DNA of 64,000 nt from an uncultured Actinomycetes bacterium (lineage in GTDB: Bacteria; Actinomycetota; Acidimicrobiia; Acidimicrobiales; Acidimicrobilacustridaceae), in contig CALEHQ010000010.1 of assembly GCA_937876315.1 (NCBI GenBank), positions 90,010-154,009 of the forward strand, read 5' to 3'. Both the position numbers and the translations under genes were made by a program. Below, in pieces: positions 1 to 8,887 of this stretch (positions are counted from its first letter, which is position 1; every line of letters starts with the position of its first letter). The notes beneath the pieces are model-generated. The model saw only the letters and a list, made by a program, of their open reading frames with translations, was not told the origin of the DNA and ran no database searches.

Positions 1-25
1 CGGCGTCGTCGCCTGAGGACAACGA

Positions 26-1327
26 TCAGTCGGCTTCGGCGAGGACCTTCATGACCTCGTCGGCAGGACGACCAGTGCGCAAGAGTTCGGCCATGACCTT
101 CATCGGCCCATCAATGTGGGTGAAGAATTCGTAGTAACCGGCACATAAGTAGTTCAGGCCATCTTCGCCGTCGGCCGTGGTGGTGAACCGATTACGAGGG
201 CATTCGCCATGACAGGCGAATCGAACCTCACATGTGACGCACTGGGAAGGCAGCGTCGTTGCTTTGGCTATGCCAAAGGCCTGCTGCTGCGGAGAGGCCA
301 CCATTTCAGCCAGGTGGCGTTGTGAGATGTTGCCCAGCAGATACTCAGGCTCGACGTAGTGATCGCAGGAATACACGTCTCCGTTGTGCTCAAGGGCGAT
401 TGCCGTTCCGCAAGTCTCGGAGAAGATGCACATCGATGACTGCATGCCGAGCCATGCCGCGAGCGCAGCGTCAAACGACGGAACGAAAACTTCACCAACG
501 TCGTTATGCACCCATTCATCGAACACTGCCGTGAGGAACTTCCCCCATTGCTCGGGGGTCACCGATCGTTCCGTGACAAGTGAGCCGTCCTGCACATACA
601 GCGGCCGTTCTGAGGCCCGCGCTCCCCAACCGTCGTCGGCCTGCACGATGAGTTCAGGAGTGGCCCGCTCAACGATTGGGATCAACTGTATGAATCGAAC
701 ACCGAGGTCGTCACGAAAGTGTTTGTAGACCTCGAGCCCATAGTCAGCATTCGCGGCATGGACCGAACAAAGAACATTGGTAGCCACGTTGTGGCGCTCC
801 AGGAGCTCCCACGCCGCTTTCACTCGCTCGTAGGTGGGTCGACCTTGCTTATCTACGCGGTAGGCGTCGTGCATCGCTGGCGGGCCATCGAGAGACAGAC
901 CGACCAACACGTTCTCTGCCGCAAGGAATTCACACCATTCGTCATCAAGCAGCGTGCCATTGGTTTGCAACGTGAATTCGAGAATTCGCTGAGGTCCGGC
1001 GATCTCTTTAGCTTTGGCCACAAGGCGACGGTAAAAATCGACGCCCATCAATGTGGGTTCGCCGCCTTGAAACGCGATCGTGATTTCGCGAGTGCGGTGT
1101 GCCTCGATGAGTTGGGTCAGGTAGGTCGTGACGAGATCATCAGACATTCGAAAGCGGTCGCCGGGATACAACTGTTCCTTCGACAAGAAGAAGCAGTAGG
1201 TGCAATCAAGATTGCAGATTGCACCAGTCGGTTTTGCGAGCACGTGGAACGCAGGAGGAAACCCCTCGGGCCAGGTTGGCGGCAGCTCAGGTTCGCCAGA
1301 GCGGCGGAACGTAACTGGTTGACTCAC
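26..1327 (-). CDS. Anaerobic sulfatase-maturating enzyme (radical SAM, SPASM)
   Basis: This protein of about 433 residues should oxidise the active-site Cys of a sulfatase to formylglycine, using S-adenosylmethionine and iron-sulfur clusters in the cytoplasm. The radical SAM motif CxxxCxxC is present as Cys38, Cys42 and Cys45, followed by an FQGGEPTL segment. The C-terminal third is a SPASM-type region with many cysteines (CGTAIALEHNGDVYSC, then QCVTCEVRFACHGEC and a final Cys before GYYEFF), enough for two auxiliary clusters. I chose the GTG at 1327: the frame stays open further upstream but there it only overlaps the sulfatase gene. The sulfatase just upstream on the same strand has a Cys-type CSPTR site, so it is the natural client. 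The family is confident; the client is inferred from adjacency. Confidence 0.88.
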   Translation of the reverse strand: MSQPVTFRRSGEPELPPTWPEGFPPAFHVLAKPTGAICNLDCTYCFFLSKEQLYPGDRFRMSDDLVTTYLTQLIEAHRTREITIAFQGGEPTLMGVDFYRRLVAKAKEIAGPQRILEFTLQTNGTLLDDEWCEFLAAENVLVGLSLDGPPAMHDAYRVDKQGRPTYERVKAAWELLERHNVATNVLCSVHAANADYGLEVYKHFRDDLGVRFIQLIPIVERATPELIVQADDGWGARASERPLYVQDGSLVTERSVTPEQWGKFLTAVFDEWVHNDVGEVFVPSFDAALAAWLGMQSSMCIFSETCGTAIALEHNGDVYSCDHYVEPEYLLGNISQRHLAEMVASPQQQAFGIAKATTLPSQCVTCEVRFACHGECPRNRFTTTADGEDGLNYLCAGYYEFFTHIDGPMKVMAELLRTGRPADEVMKVLAEAD

Positions 1328-1337
1328 GCGAACCAGA

Positions 1338-3629
1338 TCATTGCGAAGCGAAGAACGCTTCGATTTCAAGGGCCAAGTCGCGGAACGGGGTGCCCGAAAT
1401 ATCGACGACGACCGAATCGAGATGGCCGGTGAAATGGAACGGAGCAAAATAGGTGTTGTCAACCGGCGTTCCGTCGTCGTAGCCGATACAGAAGTATTCG
1501 CCGAACAAGTGATACGAATAAATCGTCGTCTGCGGAATCTCTCCGGTAGCTACCACTTCGCCGTCGACAAGTAAGTCAACTGTGCCAGCGAACTGACCCG
1601 TTGGCGTAAATGAATAGCCGAGCGTGTGATGACCTTCAGGAAGCGGGGGTGACGACACACGAAAACGCTGCTTACCTAAGAAGTTGTGCACGTAATGCAG
1701 CGAGTTGTCCTGCATGTAGAGCGCGTACCCACCGAAGCGACCGCCATGGGCGACGAGCACACCTTCATCATCAGCGGTGTAGTCAACATCGGCAATCGTG
1801 AGCGATGGACGATGGCGAACGTCAACTGCAGCAGGTGTCGCAACCGGCGCACCAGGTCGGTAGACGTAGCGCTCGCGCAGCGCGTAATGAGCAGGACGTT
1901 CCACCTGCACCGGGCGGCTTGAATGCAACGGAAGTGCACCGTGCGCACCAGCTTCGGCCCACCAACGGTCAACCATCTCGCGCAGCTTCTGCGGGTGTGA
2001 TGCAGCGAGGTCGTTGCTCTCGGAGAAGTCCTCGGCAACGTGGTACAGCTCCCAGCGATCATCATCGAAGGCAATGTCGGGATCGATACCGGGGACATAG
2101 AGCTGTCCCCGCATTGGGTGATAGGCAACGGCCTTCCAGCTCTCGTGGTAGATCGCTCGACAACCAAGAAGCTCGTAGTACTGCGTCGTGCGCTGTTGCG
2201 AGGTTTCGGGTACCGAGAACGACTCAAGAAGACTCTTGCCCTCGATGGGTTTCTGTGGAACCCCTTCGAGAACGGTCGGCATTTCGATACCGAGCGCATC
2301 AAGCACTGTCGGCATGATGTCGATCACGTGCAGGTACTGCGTGCGCACCTCGCCGGTTCTGTTTGTGCCGGCAGGCCAATGAACGATCAACGGGTCGGCG
2401 ACACCACCTTCGTGGCACTCGCGCTTCCAACGCTGGAATGGCGTATTGCCGGCGTGAGCCCAACCGTACGGGTAGTGGCCATGGGACTCAGCAGATCCAA
2501 GAAGATCGACGTTCGGAAGCACTGCATCAAGCGTGAGCGGGACACCGTTATACCAAGCAACCGAATTGAAGGCGCCGTGTTTATCGCCTTCAGGAGATGC
2601 ACCGTTGTCGCTCATGACAACCACGATCGTGTTATCGAGTTCACCGATTGTTTCGAGATGATCAAACACCCGACCAACGTGGTGATCGGTGTGAGTAAGA
2701 AAGCCGGCGTAGACCTCCATCATTCGGGCATAGGCGCGCTTCTCTTCTTCGGGAAGCGTTGCCCACTCCTGAATCCATTCTGGGCGCGGCGTGAGTTCTG
2801 TGCCCGGAGGAAGGATGCCGAGATCAAGCTGGCGCTGATGAGTTGCCGCGCGCCACTCGTCCCAACCCATATCGAATTTGCCGGCATAGCGATCGATGTA
2901 TTCACGCGGCGCCTGATGCGGGGCATGACAAGCGCCAGGAGCGAAGTAGAGGAAGAAGGGTTTGTCGACGGTGACGTTGCGCAGATCGTTAATGAACTCA
3001 ATCGCCCGGCCAGCGAGATCTTCAGTGAGGTGGTAGCCGTCCTCGGCAGCGTAGGGCTGCTCAACAAAGTGGTTATCGGAAACGAGGTCGGGTGCATACT
3101 GATTCGCTTCGGCGCCCATGAATCCGTAGTAGCGCTCGAATCCGCGACCAAGCGGCCAGCGCTTACGTGACGATGCAAGGTCAGTTTCTTCACGAGGAGC
3201 GAGATGCCACTTCCCCACCGCCATTGTCGCGAACCCGTTATCGCGAAGCACTTCAGAAATGAATCCAGTGTCTTTATTGATGCGACCGTCAAAGCCAGGG
3301 AAACCTGTGGCGTTATCGGCGATACCGCCCATTCCGGTTGTGTGCTGGTTGCGACCGGTCAGCAAGCATGCACGCGTCGGCGAGCACATGGCCGTGGTGT
3401 GGAAACTGCGGTATCGCAAACCCTCTTCGGCGAGACGGTCGAAGTTCGGTGTTTCGATATCGGAACCGAAACAACCGATCTGCGCGTAGCCAACATCGTC
3501 GAGAATGACGAAGACAACGTTCGGCGTTCCCTTCGGAGGAAGCACAACATCGGGATAGGCCTGAACCGAATCTTCAAGGGTTCTGCCTACGGTGCCGGAA
3601 AATGGTTCGCCTTCGTTATACGTCAGCAT
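1338..3629 (-). CDS. Cys-type sulfatase (arylsulfatase family)
   Basis: Sulfatase of about 763 residues that would hydrolyse a sulfate ester after its Cys is converted to formylglycine. The N-terminal alkaline-phosphatase-like domain has the metal-binding pair Asp44-Asp45 in VILDDVGYAQIG and the signature CSPTR at Cys82, followed by LLTGRNQHTTGMGG. The C-terminal part after about residue 580 is a beta-rich extension. The ATG at 3629 is preceded by GAGGAAGC, a good ribosome site, so the longer open frame upstream is not used. No signal peptide is visible, so it is probably cytoplasmic. It follows the AttH-like gene by 7 bp and precedes the maturase gene, in an operon headed by steroid C/D-ring genes. 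That makes a steroid or sterol sulfate a reasonable but unproven substrate. Confidence 0.9.
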   Translation of the reverse strand: MLTYNEGEPFSGTVGRTLEDSVQAYPDVVLPPKGTPNVVFVILDDVGYAQIGCFGSDIETPNFDRLAEEGLRYRSFHTTAMCSPTRACLLTGRNQHTTGMGGIADNATGFPGFDGRINKDTGFISEVLRDNGFATMAVGKWHLAPREETDLASSRKRWPLGRGFERYYGFMGAEANQYAPDLVSDNHFVEQPYAAEDGYHLTEDLAGRAIEFINDLRNVTVDKPFFLYFAPGACHAPHQAPREYIDRYAGKFDMGWDEWRAATHQRQLDLGILPPGTELTPRPEWIQEWATLPEEEKRAYARMMEVYAGFLTHTDHHVGRVFDHLETIGELDNTIVVVMSDNGASPEGDKHGAFNSVAWYNGVPLTLDAVLPNVDLLGSAESHGHYPYGWAHAGNTPFQRWKRECHEGGVADPLIVHWPAGTNRTGEVRTQYLHVIDIMPTVLDALGIEMPTVLEGVPQKPIEGKSLLESFSVPETSQQRTTQYYELLGCRAIYHESWKAVAYHPMRGQLYVPGIDPDIAFDDDRWELYHVAEDFSESNDLAASHPQKLREMVDRWWAEAGAHGALPLHSSRPVQVERPAHYALRERYVYRPGAPVATPAAVDVRHRPSLTIADVDYTADDEGVLVAHGGRFGGYALYMQDNSLHYVHNFLGKQRFRVSSPPLPEGHHTLGYSFTPTGQFAGTVDLLVDGEVVATGEIPQTTIYSYHLFGEYFCIGYDDGTPVDNTYFAPFHFTGHLDSVVVDISGTPFRDLALEIEAFFASQ

Positions 3630-3636
3630 CGCTTCC

Positions 3637-4794
3637 TCACATGAATGACGACTCGGCGCTAAGGCCGAGTTCGGGCCAGGCGCCAACAACGATGGGTTGC
3701 ATGTTTCCATAGCCAACGCCACCACCGATGGGGTCGGTCACACGCACGGTTGTGTCACGAATTTGATGAAGCTTTCGAGCCATCTCGGGCTCGGTGCAAT
3801 CGGCGATACGTTCGCCTTCAAGATTGAATTCGCCACGCCATTCACCGTGGTGATGGTCATTCCATCCGAAGTACAGGCCTGCACCGAGGTGGAAACCCGT
3901 ATCGCCAAGTACTTCGACCTGGAAGGTACGAGCCGAACCGTCGCTCATGGTGGCGAGAATCTGCCCACCCTTCAGCCGGCGGTTTGTGGTGTCGTAGGTG
4001 AAGTCCTGCTCGACATCAGCCATATGCACGACCGAGCCATCGGTTTCTTCGATGATGGCGGTGACGTTCTTCTGCAAGAAGCCTGGGAACACCGTCTTCG
4101 CAACATTGAAGAACAGTCCGTAATGACTTCCGTCAGGGCGTTCCATGAGGATCGGACTCCAGAAGAACTGGAACTGCCCGCCATCGAGGCCGCGCTGCGG
4201 TTCCATATCGGTCGGCGGTTCACCCACGTCGTAGCGAACGCCCCATGAATGGTCGCGAGTCGACACCCAAGTATCGGGATTCATATCAGTGCGAACGCCG
4301 TCCACCTCGACCCAACCGCTGCAGGTTCCGATCTGGTGGTAGCGAACAAGTTCGGAAGCGATGCGGAACGTGGAGCGATTATGAGTGCGCTCTTCCACCA
4401 TTGGCGGAATGATGCTTTCGAACAACCAGTCGAATGCAATCGGTTGGGTGTCGTTTGGTTCGAGGACGAAGCGGATCTTCTTGAGCGGTTCCACGATTTC
4501 GTAGCGGATTGGTCCGCCGCCAAGAAGCTCAGGGTCATCGGAGAGCCGGCGGCTCATGCGGACGGTGAGTTGTTCACGACCACGCGACACGCCGCTGTAC
4601 GCGTCCATCACATTGCGGTTCGTGTACTTACCCAAACCGAAGCCCAACTGAAGGCTTCCGTCCTTCGCCATCGCCATGGCACAGACTTTTTCCGTCCAGG
4701 CAAGATCACTTGTGCCGACGACGGCAACGGTGTCGATGATTTGGTGTTGGAACAGTTCATCGCCAGCAGTAAGCGGTCCGATCGGATTAGCCAT
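3637..4794 (-). CDS. Unknown protein, possible AttH/CrtC-like beta-barrel
   Basis: I do not recognise this 385-residue protein with certainty. It is rich in Trp, Tyr and beta-strand-like segments (SRDHSWGVRYDVG, QFQFFWSPILMERPDGSHYG, HLGAGLYFGWNDHHHGEWRGEFNLEGE), which recalls the two-lobed lipocalin-like fold of AttH and hydroxyneurosporene hydratase-type proteins. The motif DHSWG near the middle and the late HHHGEW cluster could line a binding site. It has no signal peptide and no membrane segment. The start ATG has GGGGGA upstream. It lies between the MaoC gene and the sulfatase, 7 bp before the latter, so it probably handles the same hydrophobic substrate, perhaps as a binding protein or isomerase/hydratase. 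This is inference from context. Confidence 0.6.
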   Translation of the reverse strand: MANPIGPLTAGDELFQHQIIDTVAVVGTSDLAWTEKVCAMAMAKDGSLQLGFGLGKYTNRNVMDAYSGVSRGREQLTVRMSRRLSDDPELLGGGPIRYEIVEPLKKIRFVLEPNDTQPIAFDWLFESIIPPMVEERTHNRSTFRIASELVRYHQIGTCSGWVEVDGVRTDMNPDTWVSTRDHSWGVRYDVGEPPTDMEPQRGLDGGQFQFFWSPILMERPDGSHYGLFFNVAKTVFPGFLQKNVTAIIEETDGSVVHMADVEQDFTYDTTNRRLKGGQILATMSDGSARTFQVEVLGDTGFHLGAGLYFGWNDHHHGEWRGEFNLEGERIADCTEPEMARKLHQIRDTTVRVTDPIGGGVGYGNMQPIVVGAWPELGLSAESSFM

Positions 4795-4839
4795 GGTGTC
4801 CCCCGTTGGGTTGTAAAGCGCCGAGTAACTGCGAGTTGG

Positions 4840-5295
4840 TCAGACGAGCCAGCGAGAAATCGCGTCGATGACACAGGCCGGTCGGTCGTTGCCGTCGATT
4901 TCGATTGTGATGCGCATGAGTGTCTGCAGGCCACCCTTTACTTCGGTGACCTCAATGAGTTCTGCCCCAGCGCGCACGCTTTCGCCCACCTTGACCGGCG
5001 ACGGGAACCGAACTTTGTCGACGCCGTAATTGATGCCAGCGGAGAAACCCTGCACTTCGACAATCTGCGGAAGGAAGTAGTTCGACAACGACATCGTGAG
5101 ATAACCGTGCGCGATTGCTGCGCCAAACGGACCATCTTTTGCGCGTTCGGGATCAACGTGGATCCACTGATGATCGCCAGTCGCATCGGCAAACATGTTG
5201 ACGCGGTCTTGTTCAATGGTGAGCCAATCGCTGTAGCCGAGGTGTGTACCTTCGGCGGCACGAACGGCATCAGGTCCGTCGATGATCGTGGTCAT
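4840..5295 (-). CDS. MaoC-family (R)-enoyl-CoA hydratase
   Basis: Hot-dog-fold protein of 151 residues. It carries the hydratase 2 signature: Asp and His in GDHQWIHVDPERA, followed by GPFGAAIAHGYLTMSL, which positions the acyl-CoA and activates water. A strong GGAGGA site precedes the ATG. Single-domain proteins of this length usually act as dimers on enoyl-CoA thioesters. It sits 21 bp downstream of the ipdC-like gene and within the same minus-strand operon, so the likely substrate is a CoA thioester from steroid nucleus or side-chain breakdown. The family is certain from the motif; the exact substrate is not visible. Confidence 0.88.
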   Translation of the reverse strand: MTTIIDGPDAVRAAEGTHLGYSDWLTIEQDRVNMFADATGDHQWIHVDPERAKDGPFGAAIAHGYLTMSLSNYFLPQIVEVQGFSAGINYGVDKVRFPSPVKVGESVRAGAELIEVTEVKGGLQTLMRITIEIDGNDRPACVIDAISRWLV

Positions 5296-5316
5296 GGAAT
5301 CCTCCGGGTAACGAGT

Positions 5317-6393
5317 TCAGGAACCGGGACTACGGCCGGCAAGACGATCAAGCGTGGTTTCCGCTTCGGCGATGATGCGACTGACAACTTCAGCGGCAGT
5401 TGGCAGATCGTCGATCACGCCGACAACCTGACCTGTAGGAAGAATGCCTGCGTCGAGTTCTCCGTCGACCAATGTGGCCTTCGTGAGAATTGGCGTATTG
5501 CCGGCCATGATCACCTCGGCCCAGGGCATATCCATGCGCTTTTTCATGTCCAGGCCTTCTTTGGCCATCTGATACCAAGAAAGACCGGTGAACTTACGGA
5601 AGCGAGCAGCGTTGGCAATTGCTTTGGGAACAGCGGTGATCGGCGATGCGCCGTCCATTTGGTCAACCAACTTCGTGCGAATCACGCGATGGGGCGCTCC
5701 GTCGACCTTGGTCGTAACGACCGTGCCCGTAACTGCCGTTCCGAGATACTGCTTCTTCACTTCCATCGGAACCGATGAATCCGAAGTGAGTAAGAACCGG
5801 GTGCCCATCGCGATGCCACTGGCACCGTAAGCAAGCGCAGCGACAAGACCGCGGCCATCGAAATAGCCACCAGCAGCAACCACTGGAACGCGACCACCGA
5901 CAACATCAACGACCTCGGGAAGTAGCAGCGAGGTCGGAACCGAACCGGTGTGTCCGCCGCCTTCGCCACCCTGTACAAGGATCGCGTCGACGCCCCATTC
6001 CATGACTTTCTCGGCATGACGCTTGGCACCGATCGAGGGCATCACCTTGATGCCGTGATCGTGCAAATACTCGATCAGATCTTTTTTCGGTGCTTGCGCA
6101 AACGATGCAACGGGGATTCCCTCAGCAACCAGAAGCTTGAGGCGATCCATGATGTCGTCGGCATCGGCGCGCATGTTCACACCAAATGGTGCGGTCGTGC
6201 GCTTCTTTGTTTCGGCAATGGCGACAACGAGTTCGTCGTAGGTCATCGTGGCCGACGCGATGATGCCGAATGCACCTGCATTCGATGTCGCGGAAACGAG
6301 TTTTGGCCCCGCAACCCAGCCCATGCCGGTCTGGACAATCGGATACTTCGATCCGAGGAGATCGAGCAGTGGAGTCGTGAGTGCGGGATGCAT
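5317..6393 (-). CDS. ipdC: IpdC-like flavin oxidoreductase (nitronate monooxygenase fold)
   Basis: 358-residue FMN-dependent TIM-barrel protein of the 2-nitropropane dioxygenase/nitronate monooxygenase superfamily. Characteristic segments are YPIVQTGMGWVAGPKL at the N terminus, VQGGEGGGHTG in the phosphate-binding middle and AAGGYFDGRGLVAALAYGASGIAMGTRF. In mycobacteria IpdC acts on the bicyclic CoA thioester left after rings A and B are removed. The ATG overlaps the ipdB-like stop as ATGA, and the order echA20-ipdA-ipdB-ipdC matches the mycobacterial KstR2 region as I remember it. That gene order is the main reason for preferring IpdC over a generic nitronate monooxygenase. Confidence 0.82.
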   Translation of the reverse strand: MHPALTTPLLDLLGSKYPIVQTGMGWVAGPKLVSATSNAGAFGIIASATMTYDELVVAIAETKKRTTAPFGVNMRADADDIMDRLKLLVAEGIPVASFAQAPKKDLIEYLHDHGIKVMPSIGAKRHAEKVMEWGVDAILVQGGEGGGHTGSVPTSLLLPEVVDVVGGRVPVVAAGGYFDGRGLVAALAYGASGIAMGTRFLLTSDSSVPMEVKKQYLGTAVTGTVVTTKVDGAPHRVIRTKLVDQMDGASPITAVPKAIANAARFRKFTGLSWYQMAKEGLDMKKRMDMPWAEVIMAGNTPILTKATLVDGELDAGILPTGQVVGVIDDLPTAAEVVSRIIAEAETTLDRLAGRSPGS

Positions 6394-7151
6394 CAGGCTG
6401 CCGGAAGTTCGCGGTCGCGGAACGACTTGGGATCAAGAACCTCGCGCAACACACGAAGTTCTTCGTCGGTGGGAAGTCGCGTCGTCGGGATGTCAGACGG
6501 AATCACGAGTTCAAACGAACATGCAGCGGTGACGTCATCAATGGAAATACCCGGGTGCAACGATGCAACGCGCATGTGGTGATCAGGAGTGTTGAAGTCA
6601 TAGACGGCGAGGTTTGTGACAACCCGACGAAGTTCGTGATTTGCCTTCACCCAATCGCCCAGTTCAGCGGCACGGTCATAACCAATGCCAGAAACCGTGT
6701 CGACCTTTTCGACAAACACACGGTTGGTCTGATTGCCGATGAAGTACGACGTCGTGTGATTAATCGTGTTGCCAGGAGCGCCACGTACACCCAACAACTG
6801 CGACTTCGGCCTATTCCAGTCACCGATGTTGGCGATGTTCTGGTTGCCAAAGGAATCGATCTGACTTGCGCCCATCACCACGTGGCGACGACCGCCCCAG
6901 AGGGTGTCGAACACCGAGCGGAATGGGATCCAACCTTCGACTTCTTTGTCCGTGCCGCCAATAGGTAGATCATTTGCGACAAAGAAGGCTTCGCCATCGC
7001 TGATGAGGAGATCTGTCTCGAACGTCGCACGAGCTAAGCGTGCACCAAGCATGGGTATGGTGCCCATACCGGAGGCAAAGATTTCGCCGTCTCCGCGGAA
7101 CGTATCGGCCACCGCCGCCACACAGATTTCGCCAAGGGTTGCATCGCTCAT
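6393..7151 (-). CDS. ipdB: IpdB-like subunit of steroid ring-C-opening CoA hydrolase
   Basis: 252-residue beta subunit of a class I CoA-transferase-fold protein. It shows the expected GxGxIPMLGARLA stretch near the N terminus and WGGRRHVVMGASQIDSFGNQNIANIG, in which the subunit interface and CoA pocket lie. In steroid degraders IpdA and IpdB form a heteromer that hydrolytically opens the last carbocyclic ring of the COCHEA-CoA intermediate rather than transferring CoA. Overlaps of 4 bp with the alpha subunit upstream and the ipdC-like gene downstream indicate translational coupling. Identity rests on sequence style plus gene order; a generic CoA-transferase beta subunit is the alternative. 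Confidence 0.84.
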   Translation of the reverse strand: MSDATLGEICVAAVADTFRGDGEIFASGMGTIPMLGARLARATFETDLLISDGEAFFVANDLPIGGTDKEVEGWIPFRSVFDTLWGGRRHVVMGASQIDSFGNQNIANIGDWNRPKSQLLGVRGAPGNTINHTTSYFIGNQTNRVFVEKVDTVSGIGYDRAAELGDWVKANHELRRVVTNLAVYDFNTPDHHMRVASLHPGISIDDVTAACSFELVIPSDIPTTRLPTDEELRVLREVLDPKSFRDRELPAA

Positions 7152-8005
7152 CGGGCTGCCACCGCCTTTTGGTAGTCGGCTTCAGAGCCGGAGAGATAAG
7201 TGTCGACGAAGGCCTTCCAGGTTTCGGGATCCTTCGCCGCATCGGCATATTCCTTTTGGAACTTTTCGTCACGCTCGTAATCAGGCTGGCAGTTTGTGAA
7301 GTGCGCGCCGTTCGGAGCTTCGATCACACCGTCGACCATTGAACGGTTGATCTTCATGGTATGGATCGTGCCGTTCTTCAAGAGGTCTTCGGTAGGAACG
7401 ATCTTTTCGACCGACATGAATCGACGGCCGACTGCAGCCGCGTTCAAGAACAAATCATCGAAGTAAAGATCTGGGCCGAGGAACTGTGCGTTGCCGCGTT
7501 CGTCGGCACGGTTGAGGTGCACAAATGCAGCATCAAGGCTGAGCGCCGGCACTGCAAGAAGTTCTTCGCCATCGGCGTAGGGCGACTTCACCGTGCGCAG
7601 GCTCGGGTCGTTCTTGACGACATCGGAGCCGAGACCAGCGCGGGTCGGAAGGAATGGAAGACGGAGCGATGCGGCGTAGAGACCCCACTGCAACATGCCT
7701 TCGTCGTATTCCACGACCTCGGGAATCATGCCGTTCTGGCGAGCAGCACGGAAATGCGGTTCAAGTGCAATCGAGTCAAGCGATACAAAGCCGTACACAA
7801 GACGCTTGACCTTGCCGGCGGCGCAGAGGAGGCCGACATCGGGGCCACCGTAGGAAACGATGGTGAGGTCTTTGAGGTCGGTGCGAAGCAGTGCACGCAC
7901 CAATGACATCGGCTTGCGGCGTGAACCCCAGCCACCAATCCCAATTGTCATTCCGTCGGAAAGCGTTGCGACCGCTTCGTCTTCGGTCATGCGCTTGTCA
8001 GCCAT
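7148..8005 (-). CDS. ipdA: IpdA-like subunit of steroid ring-C-opening CoA hydrolase
   Basis: 285-residue alpha subunit of the class I CoA-transferase fold. The N terminus has DGMTIGIGGWGSRRKPMSLVRALLRTDLKDLTIVSYGGPDVGLLCAAGKV, typical of the glycine-rich CoA-binding start of these subunits. Later come SPYADGEELLAVPALSLDAAFVHLNRADERGNAQFLGPD. It should pair with the downstream overlapping beta subunit. In Mycobacterium and Rhodococcus, IpdAB catalyses a late ring-opening hydrolysis of the steroid C/D-ring remnant. The start codon lies directly after the echA20-like stop, so the subunits and the crotonase gene are co-transcribed. Confidence 0.84.
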   Translation of the reverse strand: MADKRMTEDEAVATLSDGMTIGIGGWGSRRKPMSLVRALLRTDLKDLTIVSYGGPDVGLLCAAGKVKRLVYGFVSLDSIALEPHFRAARQNGMIPEVVEYDEGMLQWGLYAASLRLPFLPTRAGLGSDVVKNDPSLRTVKSPYADGEELLAVPALSLDAAFVHLNRADERGNAQFLGPDLYFDDLFLNAAAVGRRFMSVEKIVPTEDLLKNGTIHTMKINRSMVDGVIEAPNGAHFTNCQPDYERDEKFQKEYADAAKDPETWKAFVDTYLSGSEADYQKAVAAR

Positions 8006-8797
8006 TTACTTCTTTCCCTTCTCGGACTCCGTTGCTCCACTGGAGCCCGCAGTCTTCCCTTCGGCGACGAAATCGTCGCGCAGTTCATCGGATACACCAG
8101 AAAGATTGAGTTCGAAGGTAAAGCCCTGCTCGAATCGGTAGGACTTCTTGACGTCCCACAGGTCGATGCCATTAAGGCTTTCCTTCGCAGCACGGATCAC
8201 CGTGGGTGACTTTGCCGCAATGTTGCCGGCGATCTCGCGAGCGGCAGCAAGGAGTTCGTCGCGAGGCACAACTCGAGACACTGAACCCCACGCATGTAGC
8301 TGCTGTGCAGTTGCGTTGGCCGATGTGTAGACCATTTCTCGCATCTTGTGCTGTGGGACGAGACGTGAAAGATGCGTGGCTGCACCAAGGGCGCCACGAT
8401 CAACCTCGGGAAGCCCGAAGAAGGCATCGTCGGACGCCACGATGACGTCGGCATTGCCGACCAGGCCAATACCGCCACCGACACAGAAGCCAGCGACTGC
8501 AGCAACGACTGGCACCTCGCACTCATACACCGCAGCAAAGGCGTGATAGCAGCCCTTGTTGGCCCCGATGAGGGCGTCGAAGCCCTCGGTGTTCTGCATT
8601 TCCTTGATGTCGACGCCGGCGTTAAAGCCACGCCCCTCGGATCGGAGAATGACGGCCCGGACACTGCGATCGGCGCCAAGACGGCGGATCTCGTCGCCGA
8701 GTTGAAACCACTCGGCCACGGTGAGGGCGTTAACCGGCGGACAGTTCTGCACGACCTCGGCAATGCCGTCCGTGCCAACGGTGACTTCAATACCCAT
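8006..8797 (-). CDS. echA20: EchA20-like crotonase, steroid D-ring hydrolase
   Basis: 263-residue enoyl-CoA hydratase/isomerase-family protein. The oxyanion hole is recognisable in SEGRGFNAGVDIKEMQ and in VAGFCVGGGIGLVGNADVIVAS, and the C-terminal helix region ends in a charged tail. EchA20 in mycobacteria hydrolyses ring D of the indane-type CoA intermediate. It is the first gene of a long minus-strand operon with ipdABC-like genes. A 90-bp divergent gap separates it from an SDR gene, the same layout as Rv3549c-echA20 as I recall it. The ATG lacks a clear Shine-Dalgarno sequence. A generic crotonase is the alternative; gene order favours EchA20. Confidence 0.82.
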   Translation of the reverse strand: MGIEVTVGTDGIAEVVQNCPPVNALTVAEWFQLGDEIRRLGADRSVRAVILRSEGRGFNAGVDIKEMQNTEGFDALIGANKGCYHAFAAVYECEVPVVAAVAGFCVGGGIGLVGNADVIVASDDAFFGLPEVDRGALGAATHLSRLVPQHKMREMVYTSANATAQQLHAWGSVSRVVPRDELLAAAREIAGNIAAKSPTVIRAAKESLNGIDLWDVKKSYRFEQGFTFELNLSGVSDELRDDFVAEGKTAGSSGATESEKGKK

Positions 8798-8887
8798 AGG
8801 GAGACGACGCTAGCCGGTGACCTGCCAATCGTCAGATGGGAGAGGCCCTCCGAGAAGCCTTCCCGGGCCCCGTTGTAGGGTTCGACC

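Noticed and set aside
4249..5778. Long plus-strand open frame opposite the MaoC and ipdC-like genes
   Set aside because: Its translation has no domain and is the antisense of clearly coding minus-strand genes; such frames are common at this GC content.
8798..8887. KstR2 operator between echA20 and the SDR
   Set aside because: I looked for CAAG-N2-CTTG-type dyads and saw none in the 90-bp gap, although the gene order resembles the KstR2 regulon.
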